A stretch of DNA of 64,000 nt from Cephalopachus bancanus (GCA_027257055.1 JAPVLO010000986.1:310001-374000), one strand, 5' to 3'. Positions 50,991 to 63,145 are shown, numbered from the stretch's first letter. Numbers and translations: made by a program. Notes: generated by a model from the sequence alone, not told the origin.

Positions 50991-51214
50991 TTTCATTCCA
51001 AACCCTCTTTCTGAAAACAAGACAAAACTAAAAGCAAATATTTGATATATTCCAGACCAAGAGAAGAGTGCTGGTAGAATCCAGAGAGCAATAGGATTAA
51101 TCCACTTGTATTAAGGCAGAACAGGAAGTCAGAAACTCCCAAAATAATCATGTTGGGAAGGTAGTACGTATCTCTACGCAAGAGTTGGATTCAGAAACTC
51201 TGAAGGTAGAGGCC

Positions 51215-51420
51215 AGAGGCTGAGGTGTGAGGACTGCTTGGGCCCAGGAATTTGCAAAAAGTCTGGACAATAGAGTGAAACCTTTTCTCTACAAATAATC
51301 AAGAAATTAGCAGCGCGTGGTGGCACACGTCTGTATTCCCAGCTACTTGGGGGCTGAGGTTGCGGTGAGCCACTGCACTCCAGCCTGGGTGACAGAGTGA
51401 GACCTTGACACAAAAAGAAA
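51215..51420 (+). mobile_element. Alu, internally deleted
   Basis: Left-arm interior, linker, then a right arm lacking its middle ('ctgaggttgcggtgagccac'). Confidence 0.8.
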
Positions 51421-52219
51421 AAAAATAAGTTCTTAATGTAGAGATGAAAGCCTCTGCTCCTTCAACAAAAGAAAAATAATCTTTGGAAAAATTGTTTGTT
51501 CTTCAGTAAGCAAACCAAAATGTGGAAGGTTTTTGTTTTTTTTCAATAATTAATGAAATGCAAGAAACAATAATCTTAGGGAAAACAAAGCAGAAAATTC
51601 TTTATTGGTCAGGCAATTCCTAACGGCAGCAAACATGCTGTGAATTCACTAAATTTTCTTTGACTTAATAATGAGTTCCAATTAAAATAGTTTCCTCATG
51701 TTGGGTGTAGTTTTCTTTACATTTCAAGTCAATTTTCCACTTTATGAGGTATAATAATTTTTCTTAGAGGATCATCTGGAGTCTGGTTTACACTTTAAAT
51801 TGCTTATTCTTCAATTCTATTTCTATTTTTACAATTTTATCTTTTAAATTTATTATAAGTTATTCAATTTATTTTTAAAATCTTATGTTTTTAATTTTAA
51901 CACAATTCTTGTTGGATTGTTTGTTTAGGTACCAATTTAGTCTCAGTTTTCTTATTAAATAAAAAACTTATATTTGAAAAGCTAAGCTCTTACCAAAGGG
52001 AGGCCCAAATTTTACCTGTACGATGACCACATATGTCCCTAACCCTGAAATGTACCCCACATCTTTAAAGTAAAAAAAAAGAAAAGCTTTATTCTTAGCG
52101 GTATTGTAGTTTCGTTGTCTTCCTTAACAACATGGTTAACATGATAGCCCATTCTGGGATATTTGTGATATTCAGTTCAGGTATTTTTCTTTCCATTAAA
52201 TGCAATTTATTTCCCTTTA
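51421..52219. other. AT-rich single-copy sequence
   Basis: Only 'tccctaaccctgaaatgtac' near 52035 hints at an L1 3' UTR. Otherwise nothing recognised. Confidence 0.35.
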
Positions 52220-52392
52220 AAATAAAAAATTAATCGGGCAACATGGCACAGACTGTAGTCCCAGCTACCAGGGAGGCTGAGGTTAAAGGATCACCTTGAG
52301 GCCACAAGTTAGAAACTGCAATGAGCTATCATCGTGCCACTCTAAGCATGGGAGACAGAGGGAGACCCTATCTCTAAAAAAAATTAAACCAT
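52220..52392 (+). mobile_element. Alu right-arm fragment
   Basis: 'tgtagtcccagctaccaggg' to 'gagggagaccctatctctaa'. Confidence 0.78.
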
Positions 52393-52416
52393 TAAAAAAA
52401 TAAAAAAGGGAAATAT

Positions 52417-52665
52417 TAACAGTTATAATCTCAATTAAAGCAAGGGAGGATAATTTTAATTTTTTCTTATACTTTGCAATTTCCTGAATTTTATCTCTTC
52501 TCTATTATTTTCTGATTAGAAAAATAAATCATCATAATTACTTCCACCACTGAAGGTTTCTGTGGTCTTAGTTCACTTTTGGGGCAGACTCTAATTTCCA
52601 GGTTGCGAAGACTAACACCTAGCTTTTCATCGGTTAAACATAGGCTTTGTTTAGTTAGCATCTTT
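52417..52665. repeat. ~250-bp diverged duplication, copy B
   Basis: Direct-orientation partner of 50381-50640, about 2.04 kb away. Confidence 0.8.
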
Positions 52666-52900
52666 GGGAACAAAGACATCATGCGATTTGGGGTACAGGC
52701 TGAGCTGTCTTCAGACTTTTCATGGAGACAATCTCTCAAGGTCTTGCTAACACAATAACCCTTGGGGTCTCTCTCCATTTCTGTCAATAGAGTCTACAAC
52801 AGTATTTCTGTTTTCGCCTTTTAATGAGAAGACCACTTGGAAACAATGATCAAGGATGAATAATTTCCCTGCACATTTTTTGTGATAAATTCTCACCTTA

Positions 52901-53045
52901 TTATTTTTTTTTAAGGCACAGAGTCTGCTTCTGTAGCTCAGGCTGGAATGCAATGGCATGATCATAGCTCCCTGGCCTCAAGGGATCCTCCTGCCTCAGC
53001 CTCCCAATGTGCTGAGATTACAGGTGTGAGACATCCCACCCAGCC
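52901..53045 (-). mobile_element. Single-arm Alu
   Basis: Antisense monomer about 145 bp long, right-arm start to element head. Confidence 0.75.
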
Positions 53046-53536
53046 AATTTTCATGCTTTGACTGTCACTTTAAGGCATGGCTTCTCTTCCTCTATCTTCC
53101 AATAGTCATATCTCTGCCCTTGAATGCATTTAGGAGTTTTGTTTTGATCTGACAGAGCACTGTAGACAAGCGTGACAACTTATCTAAATGCTTCAAACAA
53201 AACAGAAATTCTAGAAATGAATTCAACACTGCCGTCTGCACAATCAACACCTTTTAGACTTGAATGTTCACACAAACAAGGATTGCATTGGGGGGTGACT
53301 TGGATTTCTTCCATCTGTTCTGCTTGAAATGAATGCAAATACCAGCCTTACAAGGTCACATAAAAAGGAAATATGTTATTGCACATGATGAGTAGTTCTG
53401 GGCACGGAATGATTAACTTCCAGCTCCTCTTAAATTAGCTTTTTCTGCAAGCTAGTTTCTCTCATGGTCTTGAGATGGAGACCAGATGTCCCCATCAAAC
53501 CTGACAACATCTGGAGATTGCAGCAAATAAATCTTG
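53046..53536. other. Single-copy sequence
   Basis: No feature recognised. Confidence 0.4.
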
Positions 53537-54165
53537 TATCTCTCTTTCTTTTTTTTCAATCTTTATTTTAGATTCAGGGGATACACATGCATGTTCGTTA
53601 CATGGACATATTAGAGAGTGGTGGGAATTGGTTCTCAGGTGGCCCATTCCCCAGACAGTGAACATTGTGCCCCACGGGTAGTTTCTGATCCCTAACCCTC
53701 TCACCCTGCCTCCCTCCTTATTGGTGTTTCCAGTGTCTATTATTTCCATCTTTGTGACCATTTTGCTCTCGCGTAAGAGTGAGGACTTATGGTGTTTGGT
53801 TTCCTGTTTCTGTGTCAGTTCACTGGATGATGATCTCCAACTCCAACTACGTTGCTGCGAAGGACATGATTTTTTTTTCTTTTTCATGGCTGTGTAGTAT
53901 ACCATGGTGTGAATATACCATGTTTTCGTTATCCAGTCAATTGTTTAGGCACTTAGGTTGGTTCCATGATTTTGCTATTGTGAATAGTGCTGCAATGAAC
54001 ATATAAGTAGAGATGTCTTTTTTATATATCAGTTTCCTTTTCTTTGGGTCAATTCCTAGTAGTAGGATTGCTGGGTCAAATGTTAATTCAGTTTACCTTC
54101 TTTCTAGTGAGATAAAACTTTTCCTAATAGCTTTCCAGAAAGTCTAGCCCTGTATGTTTTTAGAC
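53537..54165 (-). mobile_element. L1 3' end, different subfamily
   Basis: Antisense 3' UTR ('gattcaggggatacacatgc', 'ggtggcccattccccagaca') and ORF2 C-terminus (VYYTAMKKKKKS.., ELTQKQE). Confidence 0.9.
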
Positions 54166-54378
54166 ATTGTTATGCCGTATGTCTACACTTTGCCCACATA
54201 TAGCAAAAGAATAAAACCAATCATGGCTAGTTTTGATCAACTAGCATTTAACCAAAGCTTCTCATGTTATCTATGACCTCAGAGAGGTAGGATGTTATCC
54301 CCTCCAAAAGAATATGAGGCCCTTCCAACAACAATAATGTGCCAATTGGAGTTAGGTTGGAGTTAGGGGGCCCAAATA

Positions 54379-54680
54379 AAAATTTGCTGAATTTGTCGGG
54401 TGTAAAAGCTCACGCCTGTCATTCCAGCATTTTAGGAGGCTGAGGCAGAAGGATTGCTTGAGCCCAGGAGTTCGTGACCAACCTGGGCAACACAGTGAGA
54501 CCCTGTCTCTACAAATAAAAAACTAGCCTGGTATGGTGGGACACGCCTGTAGTCTTAGCTACTTGGGAGACTGAAATGAAAGGATCACCTGAGGCCAGGA
54601 AGTGGAAGCTGTGGTGAGCTAGGATCATGCCATTACACTCCAACCTGAGTGACTAAAAAAAAAAAGTTTGCTGAATTTGT
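54379..54680 (+). mobile_element. Alu with target duplication
   Basis: Body 54393-54666. The duplication 'tttgctgaatttg' lies on both sides (about 54382 and 54667). AluJ-like right arm. Confidence 0.9.
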
Positions 54681-55295
54681 GTAGTACTTACATCCTGAGA
54701 AGTGTCTTCATTTACAATTATTTTACTGATCGGCAGTTATGAAACAATATCAAAGGTTTTTCTAGGACTTAAGAATCAACTTAGTTCTTTTTTTCTTCTT
54801 CTTTCTTTAGAAATCCTTTGACCTATTTCAATTTCTTTTATTGCATAACTTGTTAAAATTTGCCAGGACTTCTGTCAGAACACTTGGCATTGAATAATTT
54901 TAAACTACTTGTGCATCCAACATCATGAAAATTCCAGTTCCTATTAGCTTGAATGACTGTGGTTCACACATAAAGAGAATGTTTGTGTCGTAATTCCTCC
55001 AAGTCCTATTTTCACAGTTCTTGGATCTTGAAATCCGTTGAGTTTCAATAGTAGTTGCTATCTTTTGACAGGACTAAAGTTTAGACACCCAACCTGGCTC
55101 TGAGGTCAAGCTTAGGTACAAAGATCTTGAAAGACAGAGATTTCAATTCCCTTTTAAACTATGCCCTTTGATTTCATGATTTTATTTGGTGACATTTTGT
55201 ATAGGCAAGAAGTATTCCTACATTCCTACAATTCCTATCAATATTATCTTTGGATAAGAATGAGGGACAATTTATCTTTCTTTTCAAGGTTTGGT

Positions 55296-55297
<2 letters not shown>
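54681..55297. other. Single-copy sequence
   Basis: No feature recognised. Confidence 0.4.
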
Positions 55298-55383
<86 letters not shown>

Positions 55384-55385
55384 TG
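55298..55385. repeat. (TA)n(GA)n compound microsatellite
   Basis: About 32 bp of TA followed by about 55 bp of GA. Confidence 0.97.
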
Positions 55386-55507
55386 GGGTCTGGCTACACT
55401 GCACAGGCTGGATTGTAGTGGTATGATCACAGTTCACTGCAGCCTCAAACTCCTAGGCTCAAGGGGTCCTTTGACCTTAACCTCCTGAGCAGCTGAAACT
55501 AGAGGTG
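55386..55507 (-). mobile_element. Alu right-arm fragment
   Basis: 'tggattgtagtggtatgatc' to 'ctcctgagcagctgaaacta'. The left arm is absent. Confidence 0.75.
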
Positions 55508-55519
55508 GGCCCCTTTGAG

Positions 55520-55816
55520 TAAAGGCTTCCACTTGAGTGACTTTGTTTTGTTTCCCTAGATGAAAAAAGTCCCCAAAAGGAAATGTTTTGCTGATGTGGA
55601 GGAAGTGAAACAAAAAACAGCAGAAGCACTAAAAGGCATCAACACAGACAAGTTTAAAAACTGTTTTGAGCAGTGGAAAAAAGCATCTTGATAGGTGTAT
55701 TGCATCCAACAGAAAGTAGTTTGAAGGTAACTGAGGTGTAAACATGTGAGAATAAATACATAATTTCTTATAAATAAATTCTGGGTTTTTTTGGGGGGGT
55801 CCCCCTCATACATGTG
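55520..55816 (+). mobile_element. Mariner family A, 5'-truncated copy
   Basis: Sense transposase C-terminus (RKCFADVEEVKQKTAEALKG, then FKNCFEQWKK with decay), then the right terminal repeat 'ttttgggggggtccccctca' next to TA. The left end is lost against an Alu fragment. Confidence 0.87.
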
Positions 55817-56637
55817 ACATGGTCAAACCCCAGAAGCACCATGGAAGTGGTGCTGATTGGTTAGTTTGTTGACTTCTTGTTATTTTGTGCTTTCCCTCTA
55901 AGGAAAATAATCAGAGGACAGTTGAGGCTGTCCATGTCTAAGTATTATCTTGACGTTACTTTTCTTTTAGTTACTCATCTATAATGTTGGGTTTATATAG
56001 CCAGGATGGCCATATTTTATGTTTCTTTTCTTTCTCTTTGAAAAATAATTATTGACCTGAGATGAAGGCCTTGTGCATTTAAACTCAAAAGGAAAAAAAA
56101 ATAATGTGGACTGACTCATGCTTACTTGGTGCTGACACAATTCACCCTTGATTTTGTTTTTTTCTTGCAATATGGTGGCCATATTTTCCCAACCCAACTA
56201 AGCCCATCTGCCACAGTCATGGTAAGGCAAATGCTAACTCGGGAAAACTCCTATGGAAGCTCTTATCCTAGAATTCAACTTTTATTTCTCTGCTTTTTAC
56301 GCTTCAATTACCCCTTAGGCCTGCATGCCTCATTTGTAGGAAAAGTAATCTCTTCCTTCTCTTTCTCCATATGGATAAAATGAGGGTATATTTTTATTAA
56401 GGGCTGACTCCAAAATCCCTGGCTGTGCATCTTCCCTGCTCCCAATTTTCCAGTGCCTCTGTCTTCTTCTTGGGGGAAATGAATTTGGGAGAAACTGCTT
56501 GGTGCATTCAACATCACCATCTGTCCCCCACCCCTGGGCTAGGAGACATTTATGAATTGCAGAGAAATATGAGCAGGTTGTATATTGTGCTTCAGGATAG
56601 AGCCATGATCATAACTAGACTCAGGGAGTTTAGTGCT
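55817..56637. other. Single-copy sequence
   Basis: No repeat recognised. Open frames have no domain. Confidence 0.4.
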
Positions 56638-57491
56638 TTTATGAGGGGGATCCTCCAAAACCTAGAATTTATTTATAAAAATGGTGCCTGTAAGCCCGCG
56701 CCTTTGGGAGGCTGAGGTGAGTGGATTGCCTGAGCCCGTGGGTTCGAGACCCGCCTGGGCAACTTGGCGAGACCTCATCTCTACAATAAAAATCAAAAAA
56801 ATCGGCCAGGCATGGTAGCGCATGCCTATAATTCCAGCTACTTGGAAGGGTGAGGCGGAAGGATCGCCGGAGCCCAGCAGGTCGAGGCTGCGGTGGCCGG
56901 GAGCAGCCACTGCACTCCAGTCTGGGCTACAGATTGAGACTCCAGCTCAAAAAAAAAATGGTGTATTGATTTGCACATGTTTAAACTTCAGTCTCCTTCA
57001 AAGTACTCTCTGTTGAATGCAATACACCTATCAAGGTGCTTTTCCCCTGCTCAAAACTATGTTTGAACTTGTCCATGTGATGCCTTTTAGTGTTTCTGCT
57101 GTTTTTGTTTCACCTCTTCCACATCAGCAAAATGTTTTTCTTTGAGGATTTTCTTTATTGGAAAAACCAGCAAAAGTTGCTCGGGGTGAGATCTGGTGAA
57201 CAGGGGGAGTGGGACATGGAGGTCATGCCATTTTTGGTCAAAAATCTACTGAACATTCAGTTTGGTCTAGGCAGGTGCGCTTGTCAAACACCCATTATGA
57301 AATGGGCAAATGTATTGAAGAAATCTCCAAGTTAAAAAATCCACTGGAGCTGAATGCAGCCTCTCACAACAACGCTATCTAGTACATGGATGCTGATGGG
57401 TTCCTAGAACACTTACCTAGTGGGGGAAGCCTGTACTAAAAGGCATCCCCCCAAAAGATGATTCTGATTTTTGGGGGGGTCCCCTCTCATA
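56638..57491 (-). mobile_element. Mariner family A, type 2 copy split by an Alu
   Basis: Left end 'tatgagggggatcctccaaa', right end 'gggggggtcccctctcata'. Interior matches the 28.8-kb copy, including the same 5' segment after the deletion point. An Alu sits at 56685-56955. Confidence 0.9.
56685..56955 (+). mobile_element. Alu, T-arm subfamily (early form), 5'-truncated, in a mariner
   Basis: Starts inside the left arm at 'cctgtaagcccgcgcctttg'. The mariner bases 'aaaaatggtg' are duplicated on both sides. Retains 'gcctgggcaacttggcgaga', a stretch shortened in the other copies. Confidence 0.93.
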
Positions 57492-57786
57492 TATGAAGAA
57501 AATACCAGCCCAGGCAGAAAACATTGTTCACACCTTGGTCACTAATAGCAATAAGAAACTGACCCTACACCTGCCGGACAGGTAGAGTTTTGTTAAAAGT
57601 AAGTGACAATGGTTATCACATAGCTCTCACCCATTAGTCCAAATTGGATTTGTTTGGTTATTAAATACAATCGTTCTTCAGTATCACGGGGGGTTATTTC
57701 CAGGACGTCTCTCAGGCTCCAGAATCAGTTGGGTGCTCAAGTTCTTGCCATAAAATGACTTAGTAATTGCACATTCTTTCATACAT

Positions 57787-58077
57787 TTTTTTTTTTGAGA
57801 CAGGAATTTACTCTGTCGTCCAGACTGGAGTGCAATGGCATGACCACAGCTCACCACAGCCTTGAACTCCTGGACTGAAGTGGTCCTCCCATGTCATCCT
57901 CCCAAATAGCTGGAATTATAGCTGTGCACCACCACACCTGGCCAATTTTGTTATTTTTTCAGAGATAAGGTTTCATGATGTTGCTTTGGCTGGTCTCAAA
58001 CTCCTGGGCTCAAGCGATCCTCCCACCTTAGACTCCCAGAGGGCTGGAATTATGGGTGTAAGCCACTATATTCCACT
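57787..58077 (-). mobile_element. Alu, AluJ-like
   Basis: Antisense full-length copy from a T-run to 'agccactatattccactc'. Confidence 0.87.
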
Positions 58078-58439
58078 CTTTCATATAAATTAAATAATCT
58101 CTAGAATACTTATAAAACAGACTCTAATGTAAATTCCATGCAAATAGTTGCTCCACTGTATTGTAGACAAAATGACAAGAAAATCTATGTCTTTCTAGTT
58201 ATTATATAAAAATCTATATCCCAAGTCCTGAAATTTAGCCTTAGCTTATCTGCAGTAAAATAACGAAGTTTAGGAAAATCAGAGATTGTGTCATGCATGT
58301 GGGTGAGGATTGAGGTTTCCTTATAACACAGCCTTTATTCCCAGCAATTAATATTGCTGTGAATGTGTTGGATTCAACGGCCTGACTTTTTCACATCCAC
58401 TCAAGCTGTCCAATATGGTGGACTTAAAAAAAAAAAATA
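58078..58439. other. Single-copy sequence
   Basis: No feature recognised. Confidence 0.4.
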
Positions 58440-59335
58440 CCTGTGCAGGTATCTTTTTCACAGAGTGATTTGAGTTCTTCAGGGTATATTCCCAGTAGGG
58501 GGATTGCAGGGTCATATGGAAGGTCAATATTTAGAGCTTTTAGGAATCACCACACTGTTTTCCACGGAGGTTGCACTAGTTTGCACTCCCACCAACAGTG
58601 TATAAGTGTTCCCTTTTCACCACACCCTCTCCAGCAACTGTTATTTTTTGAGTTATTGATAATTCCATTCTGACTGGAGTTAGGTGGTATCTCAGTGTGG
58701 TTTTGATTTGCATCTCCTTGATGATTAGTGAGGTTGAACATTTCTTCATGTGTCTGTTGTCTGCTCGGATGTCTTCCTTTGAGAAGTGTCTGTTCATATC
58801 TTTTGCCCACTTTATAATGGGGTTGTTTGTTTTCTTTCTTTTCAGCATGGTTGAGTTCCTTGTAGATCCAAGATGTTATTGCAGCACTGTTTACAATAAC
58901 AAGAACCTGGAAGCAACCATGCTGTCCATCAAAAGAGGACTGGTTTAAAAAAATGTGGTACATATACATGATGGAATACTACGCAGCCATAAAAAAGAAG
59001 AAAACCATGAATTTCACAGCAACCTGGATGGAACTAGAGTCTATAATACTGAGTGATCTCTCACAGAAACAAAGATCTGAGTATCACATGTTCTCACTCA
59101 TATAGTGGACCTTGACAATCTATCATAATACTATAAGAAAAGGATTGACAGTGGTGGAAACTATGGGGGGAGGGAGGGGAAGGGAGGTGGGATTAACGGT
59201 AGTAAATACCTGTCTGGTGATGGGGAGACACCCCTTATCAACAAGGGTGCCTGAATGAAACATATTTGTATACCTAACCCTTAACTGTACCTCAAAATAC
59301 CAAAATAAAAATATATTGATTAATAACAAACAAAC
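58440..59335 (+). mobile_element. L1 with 5' inversion
   Basis: 58440-58872 is antisense ORF2 ([30 protein letters not shown]). At about 58873 it switches to sense ORF2 C-terminus and 3' UTR ('ttattgcagcactgtttaca' onward), a G-rich tract at 59165-59195 and an A-rich tail at about 59330. This is the classic twin-priming structure. Confidence 0.93.
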
Positions 59336-59481
59336 AAAAAAACATAGTTTCAACCTATGACCAGTGTAATCCACAGATACAGAGGACCAAATGTGCAACA
59401 AATTCTTGCTGTCGTTTTTTTTTTCTTTGACTCTTATTCATATTTGTCTGTATGATCTGATACTTACTAGAAAATCTCCCT

Positions 59482-59738
59482 TTTTTAATTGTTTGGAGTT
59501 GGAGTCTCACTCTGTCGCTGAGTAGTGCAATAGTGGCTCACCACAGCCTCGATCTCTTGGGCCTCCAGCCTCACTAGTAGCTGGGACTACAGGGCATGCC
59601 ACCACGTCCGGATTATTTATTCATTTATTCATTTATGTATGTATTTATTTATTAGAGATGAGGTCTCACTATGATGCCTAGACTGTTCTCAAACTCCTGG
59701 ACTCAAATTACAGGCATCAGCCACTATACCCAGCCCAT
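59482..59738 (-). mobile_element. Alu, deleted internally
   Basis: Antisense. Short deletions after 'actctgtcgctgag' and in the left arm. An (ATTT)n expansion sits in the middle linker at 59617-59655. Confidence 0.82.
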
Positions 59739-59859
59739 ATTATTTTTTCCTCAAGACATTCTAGGGGATTCGTTTCTCAATTGCTATTTATTAATTTATT
59801 AAAGAGTATACACACATCCACAGATTCAAGAGGATTAATGAGAGATCAAGTATTTTATT

Positions 59860-60138
59860 CCTTTTTTTTTTTTGAGTTGGAGTGTCACTCTGTTGCCCAA
59901 GCTGGAGTGCAGTAGCACAATCACAGCTCAACAATTCCTCAACCTCCTGGACTCAGGTAATCCTTCCACCTCAACCTCTAGAGTAGCTGGGACTACAGGC
60001 GCCTGGTTATTTTTAAATTTATTTTATTTTTTATAGAGATGAGGTGTTGCTATGTTTCCCAGGCTGGCTCAAGCAATCCTCCTGCCTCGGCCTCCCAAAG
60101 TGCTGGGATTTACAGGCATGAGCCACCACGCCCAGTCC
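59860..60138 (-). mobile_element. Alu, AluJ-like
   Basis: Antisense dimer with a small middle deletion, ending 'agccaccacgcccagtcc'. Confidence 0.86.
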
Positions 60139-60240
60139 AGGGTCCAGTATTTAAAAAAAAATTATTTTATTCCTTTTTTATCTCTCTAGAACATCATACT
60201 ATTTTTTTCTTCTGAAACCACCCTTATTTAGTTAGCTCAG

Positions 60241-60840
60241 TCACTTGGATGCTGCCATTAGAAACAACACATCCAATTCATGTGGAATAAATTTGGAAAG
60301 CCAACTGGTGAAGCTTCTGCTGGTCTTGCCAGTGTCTTTTTTACTGTTTCCAGAAGGGTGAGGCATCTCCCCAGGGCTGAGCCAATTAATGGTCCAGTTC
60401 TGCTCATTACCACCTATCCGGTGCCCAGAAACCAGACCACACGTTGGTGCCTCGCAGGCTCCATCCACACTCTTCTGTACCACTGCCCATGGCCACTGCC
60501 GCCGGGCTGCCAGAAGACCTCGGATGCACTTAGCCATGGAGAAGATCACATGGCCTGCCACGGTGTGCCACCCATGGGACAATGTCCCTGCTATGCCTGT
60601 ACCCTTCTCTGGGCTCCTTCCCTCTCTCATACTGTCCCTCCGCCAGATACTGATTTCTTCCCCATCGACCATCAACCTCCCACCACTGATAAGTTGGCAA
60701 TGCTGGTGATGAGGAAGTTGTTCTGGAGTCGACACCATCAGTGAAGGTAGGCTCCTTGACTTAAGAAGGAAAGGACACACGGGGCAAGAATTTTTAGCAT
60801 CCATAACAAGAAGAAGGAGAGGTTTCATGCATTTATTCAT
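60241..60840 (-). other. GC-richer block with long overlapping open frames; possible old ERV pol remnant
   Basis: The minus strand is open for 199 codons and the plus strand for 154 (60280-60744). Part of the minus frame (QWPWAVVQKSVDGACEAPTC, then NEQNWTINWLSPGEMPHPSG) is weakly reminiscent of a retroviral integrase N-terminal/central junction, but key spacing is not conserved. No LTR or primer-binding site was seen next to it. The length of the frames may only reflect base composition. Confidence 0.3.
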
Positions 60841-61104
60841 GCATTCATTTATTCTCTTTTTTTTGGCAAGGAATTAATGATGAAATGAAGAGGTATCTCT
60901 AGCTAGTGTTTGATCTCACCCTGCAGTAACTCCTGAATGCCCAGCTACGTTTCTACTTTCTTCTGGTACCAGAGCCTATGACTACTTCACCGAGGAAGAA
61001 AAATAAAGAATGTGACTAGCTGTGCAGACAACCAGTGATGGCCAAGTTCTTTCCTAATTACATGTATGTGAGATAGCTATATCTGAATCCACATCTAACA
61101 GCTA
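60841..61104. other. Single-copy sequence
   Basis: No feature recognised. Confidence 0.35.
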
Positions 61105-61496
61105 CATACCTCTCTCTCTTACTCCCTCTCTACCTATCTGTTCATCAATCCATCCAATCAATCAACCATCCATCCATTTACCTATCCATTCATCCATCAT
61201 TCATCCATCCACCTATTCACCCATCCACCCATCCACCCATCTGCTTACCCATCCATCCATCTATCCATCCACCCATCCATCATCCATCTATCCATTCCTC
61301 CAGCCACTTACTCTCTCTATCTGTCTCTCTCTCTCAATGTATTAACTATCTACACAACTATTATCTATCATCTATCTACCTTTATACCTATCATATATCT
61401 ATTAATCTATTATCTACCAAACTATTATCTGTCTACTCAGCTGTCTATCATATATCTTCAATATATTATCTATCCACCCATCTATCTTCTATCCAT
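61105..61496. repeat. (ATCC)n/(TCTA)n array, left part
   Basis: CCATC- and TCTA-based tetranucleotide array. It continues past the Alu to about 61850. Confidence 0.93.
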
Positions 61497-61786
61497 CTTT
61501 TTTTTGAGTTGGAATCTCACTCTGTCCCCCAGACTGGAGTGCAGTGGCACGCTCCCGGCCACCGCAGCCTCAACCTGCTGGGCTCCAGTGATCCTTCCGC
61601 CTCAGCCTTCCAAGTAGCTGGAACTACAGGTGCGCGCTACCACACCCGGCTCATTTTTGATTTATTGTAGAGGCGAAGTCTCGCCAAGTTGCCCGGGTGG
61701 GTCTCGAACCCATGGGCTCAGGCAATCCACTCGTCTTGGGCTCCCAAAGTGCTGGGATTACAGGCTGAGCCACTGAGCCCAGCCTC
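61497..61786 (-). mobile_element. Alu, T-arm subfamily (early form), inside a microsatellite
   Basis: Antisense full-length copy. Sense arm ATGGG-TTCGAGA-CCCAC and 'cgggcaacttggcgaga', both closer to ordinary Alu. Right arm 'ggtggccgggagcgtgccac' has only one half of the later hairpin. Tetranucleotide repeats lie on both sides. Confidence 0.92.
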
Positions 61787-61850
61787 TATCTGCCTTTTTA
61801 CCTACCTATAATCTATTTACCTATCTATTATATAATAGACAGATAACCAT
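61787..61850. repeat. (TCTA)n array, right part
   Basis: Continuation of the array interrupted by the Alu. Confidence 0.85.
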
Positions 61851-63141
61851 CTTAAGACAGGCTCTTCCATCCAATCTCTTTTTATGACGCCTTGTCAACA
61901 TCCAACTCTGAATCCCAAAGTTAGGTATAATTCATGTGTCAACATCCAACTCTTAATTCCAAAGTCTGTATTATAATTCATGTACATCTTCCCTCTCTGC
62001 CTTCCAGACAAAGGTCTTCCTTTATTTTTTGAAAATAAAATCTTTTTATAACCTAACTTAAACTCTGTTAGAGTTTTCCTTTCCAAAGCATCCTACGGTC
62101 ATTTGTGCTATGGACTGGCTCAACACTGAAGCCATAAAATAAAATATAGATATAGAAAATGACTCATGGCTTAAGTCTCTGTTATTAGTTTTCTGCTATT
62201 GTCTTTATTTTATGACCAGCTTATTTTTTTATTATGAAATTAAATAGAGATATAGAAAAGCACAGTGTAGGCTAGTGAATTATTAGGAGGCAGACACAAA
62301 GGAAAACACCTGGTAGATCAAGAAATAAGACTTGGCCAGCATTCCTGATGGTTGGAGTCCTTCCCAATCTATTTAAGAACATAAATGGGTCGCTGAGAGT
62401 ATTATGGTGAATGGTCAACCCAATTCCAAGTACGTGTGGAAGTTTCCTGGTGATGTGCATCAGATACTTTGGCAGGTATTTCTAAAGGTGATTTTGAGCT
62501 AGTGTCTCACTTGATGTGCAAAAACTCTTCCCAAAGTTTTTAAAGAACAAAGACATCTTACACTTGGAGGTAACTTTTTTCTTCTTTTTTGTTTCTTCTT
62601 GGCTTAAAGTTGTGTAGGTAGATAAGAAATCTTCAAGTACCTTACATTTCAACACATTTATCCTATAAAACAAAAATCAAAGGCTTACTAATAACAACCA
62701 TTATTTTATAGGACCATTCAGTTAACACTCATATTAAGGATTGAACTAGAATAAATATAACGACAATGGAAGGAGAGTTTTCTGGATGCCTTCTAGTTTG
62801 AGAAGAATTTTTTCAACATAATTGAACTTGACCAGATAAGACCATGAAAGCTTGCAAAGATAATAGCTGTCCACCCTTGTAAAAAATCATAACTTGTTGT
62901 TATATTTTAAAAGTAATATTTGTCACACACAAAATATGAATTGTGTCAGGCATAGTAATATAATGAATAACAAAATACCAACTGCCCACCATGAGAATAA
63001 TCCCATAAACAATACCTTATATTTAATCTCCTTTTTTTCTGTCTTATTGCTTATTTCTTCCTAGCATTCACCACTATTCTGAATTTAGATCTCATCATTT
63101 CCTTGGTTTTAAAATTGTATTAATACAAATTCAAGTAAGTC

Positions 63142-63145
<4 letters not shown>
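61851..63145. other. Long single-copy stretch
   Basis: About 1.3 kb without recognised repeats. A short direct duplication occurs at 61898 and 61940 ('tcaacatccaactct'). Open frames lack domains. Confidence 0.45.

Noticed and set aside
55174..55437. Frames across 55.2-55.4 kb with YIYIYI and SLSLSL runs
   Set aside because: They are the (TA)n(GA)n microsatellite and adjoining Alu.
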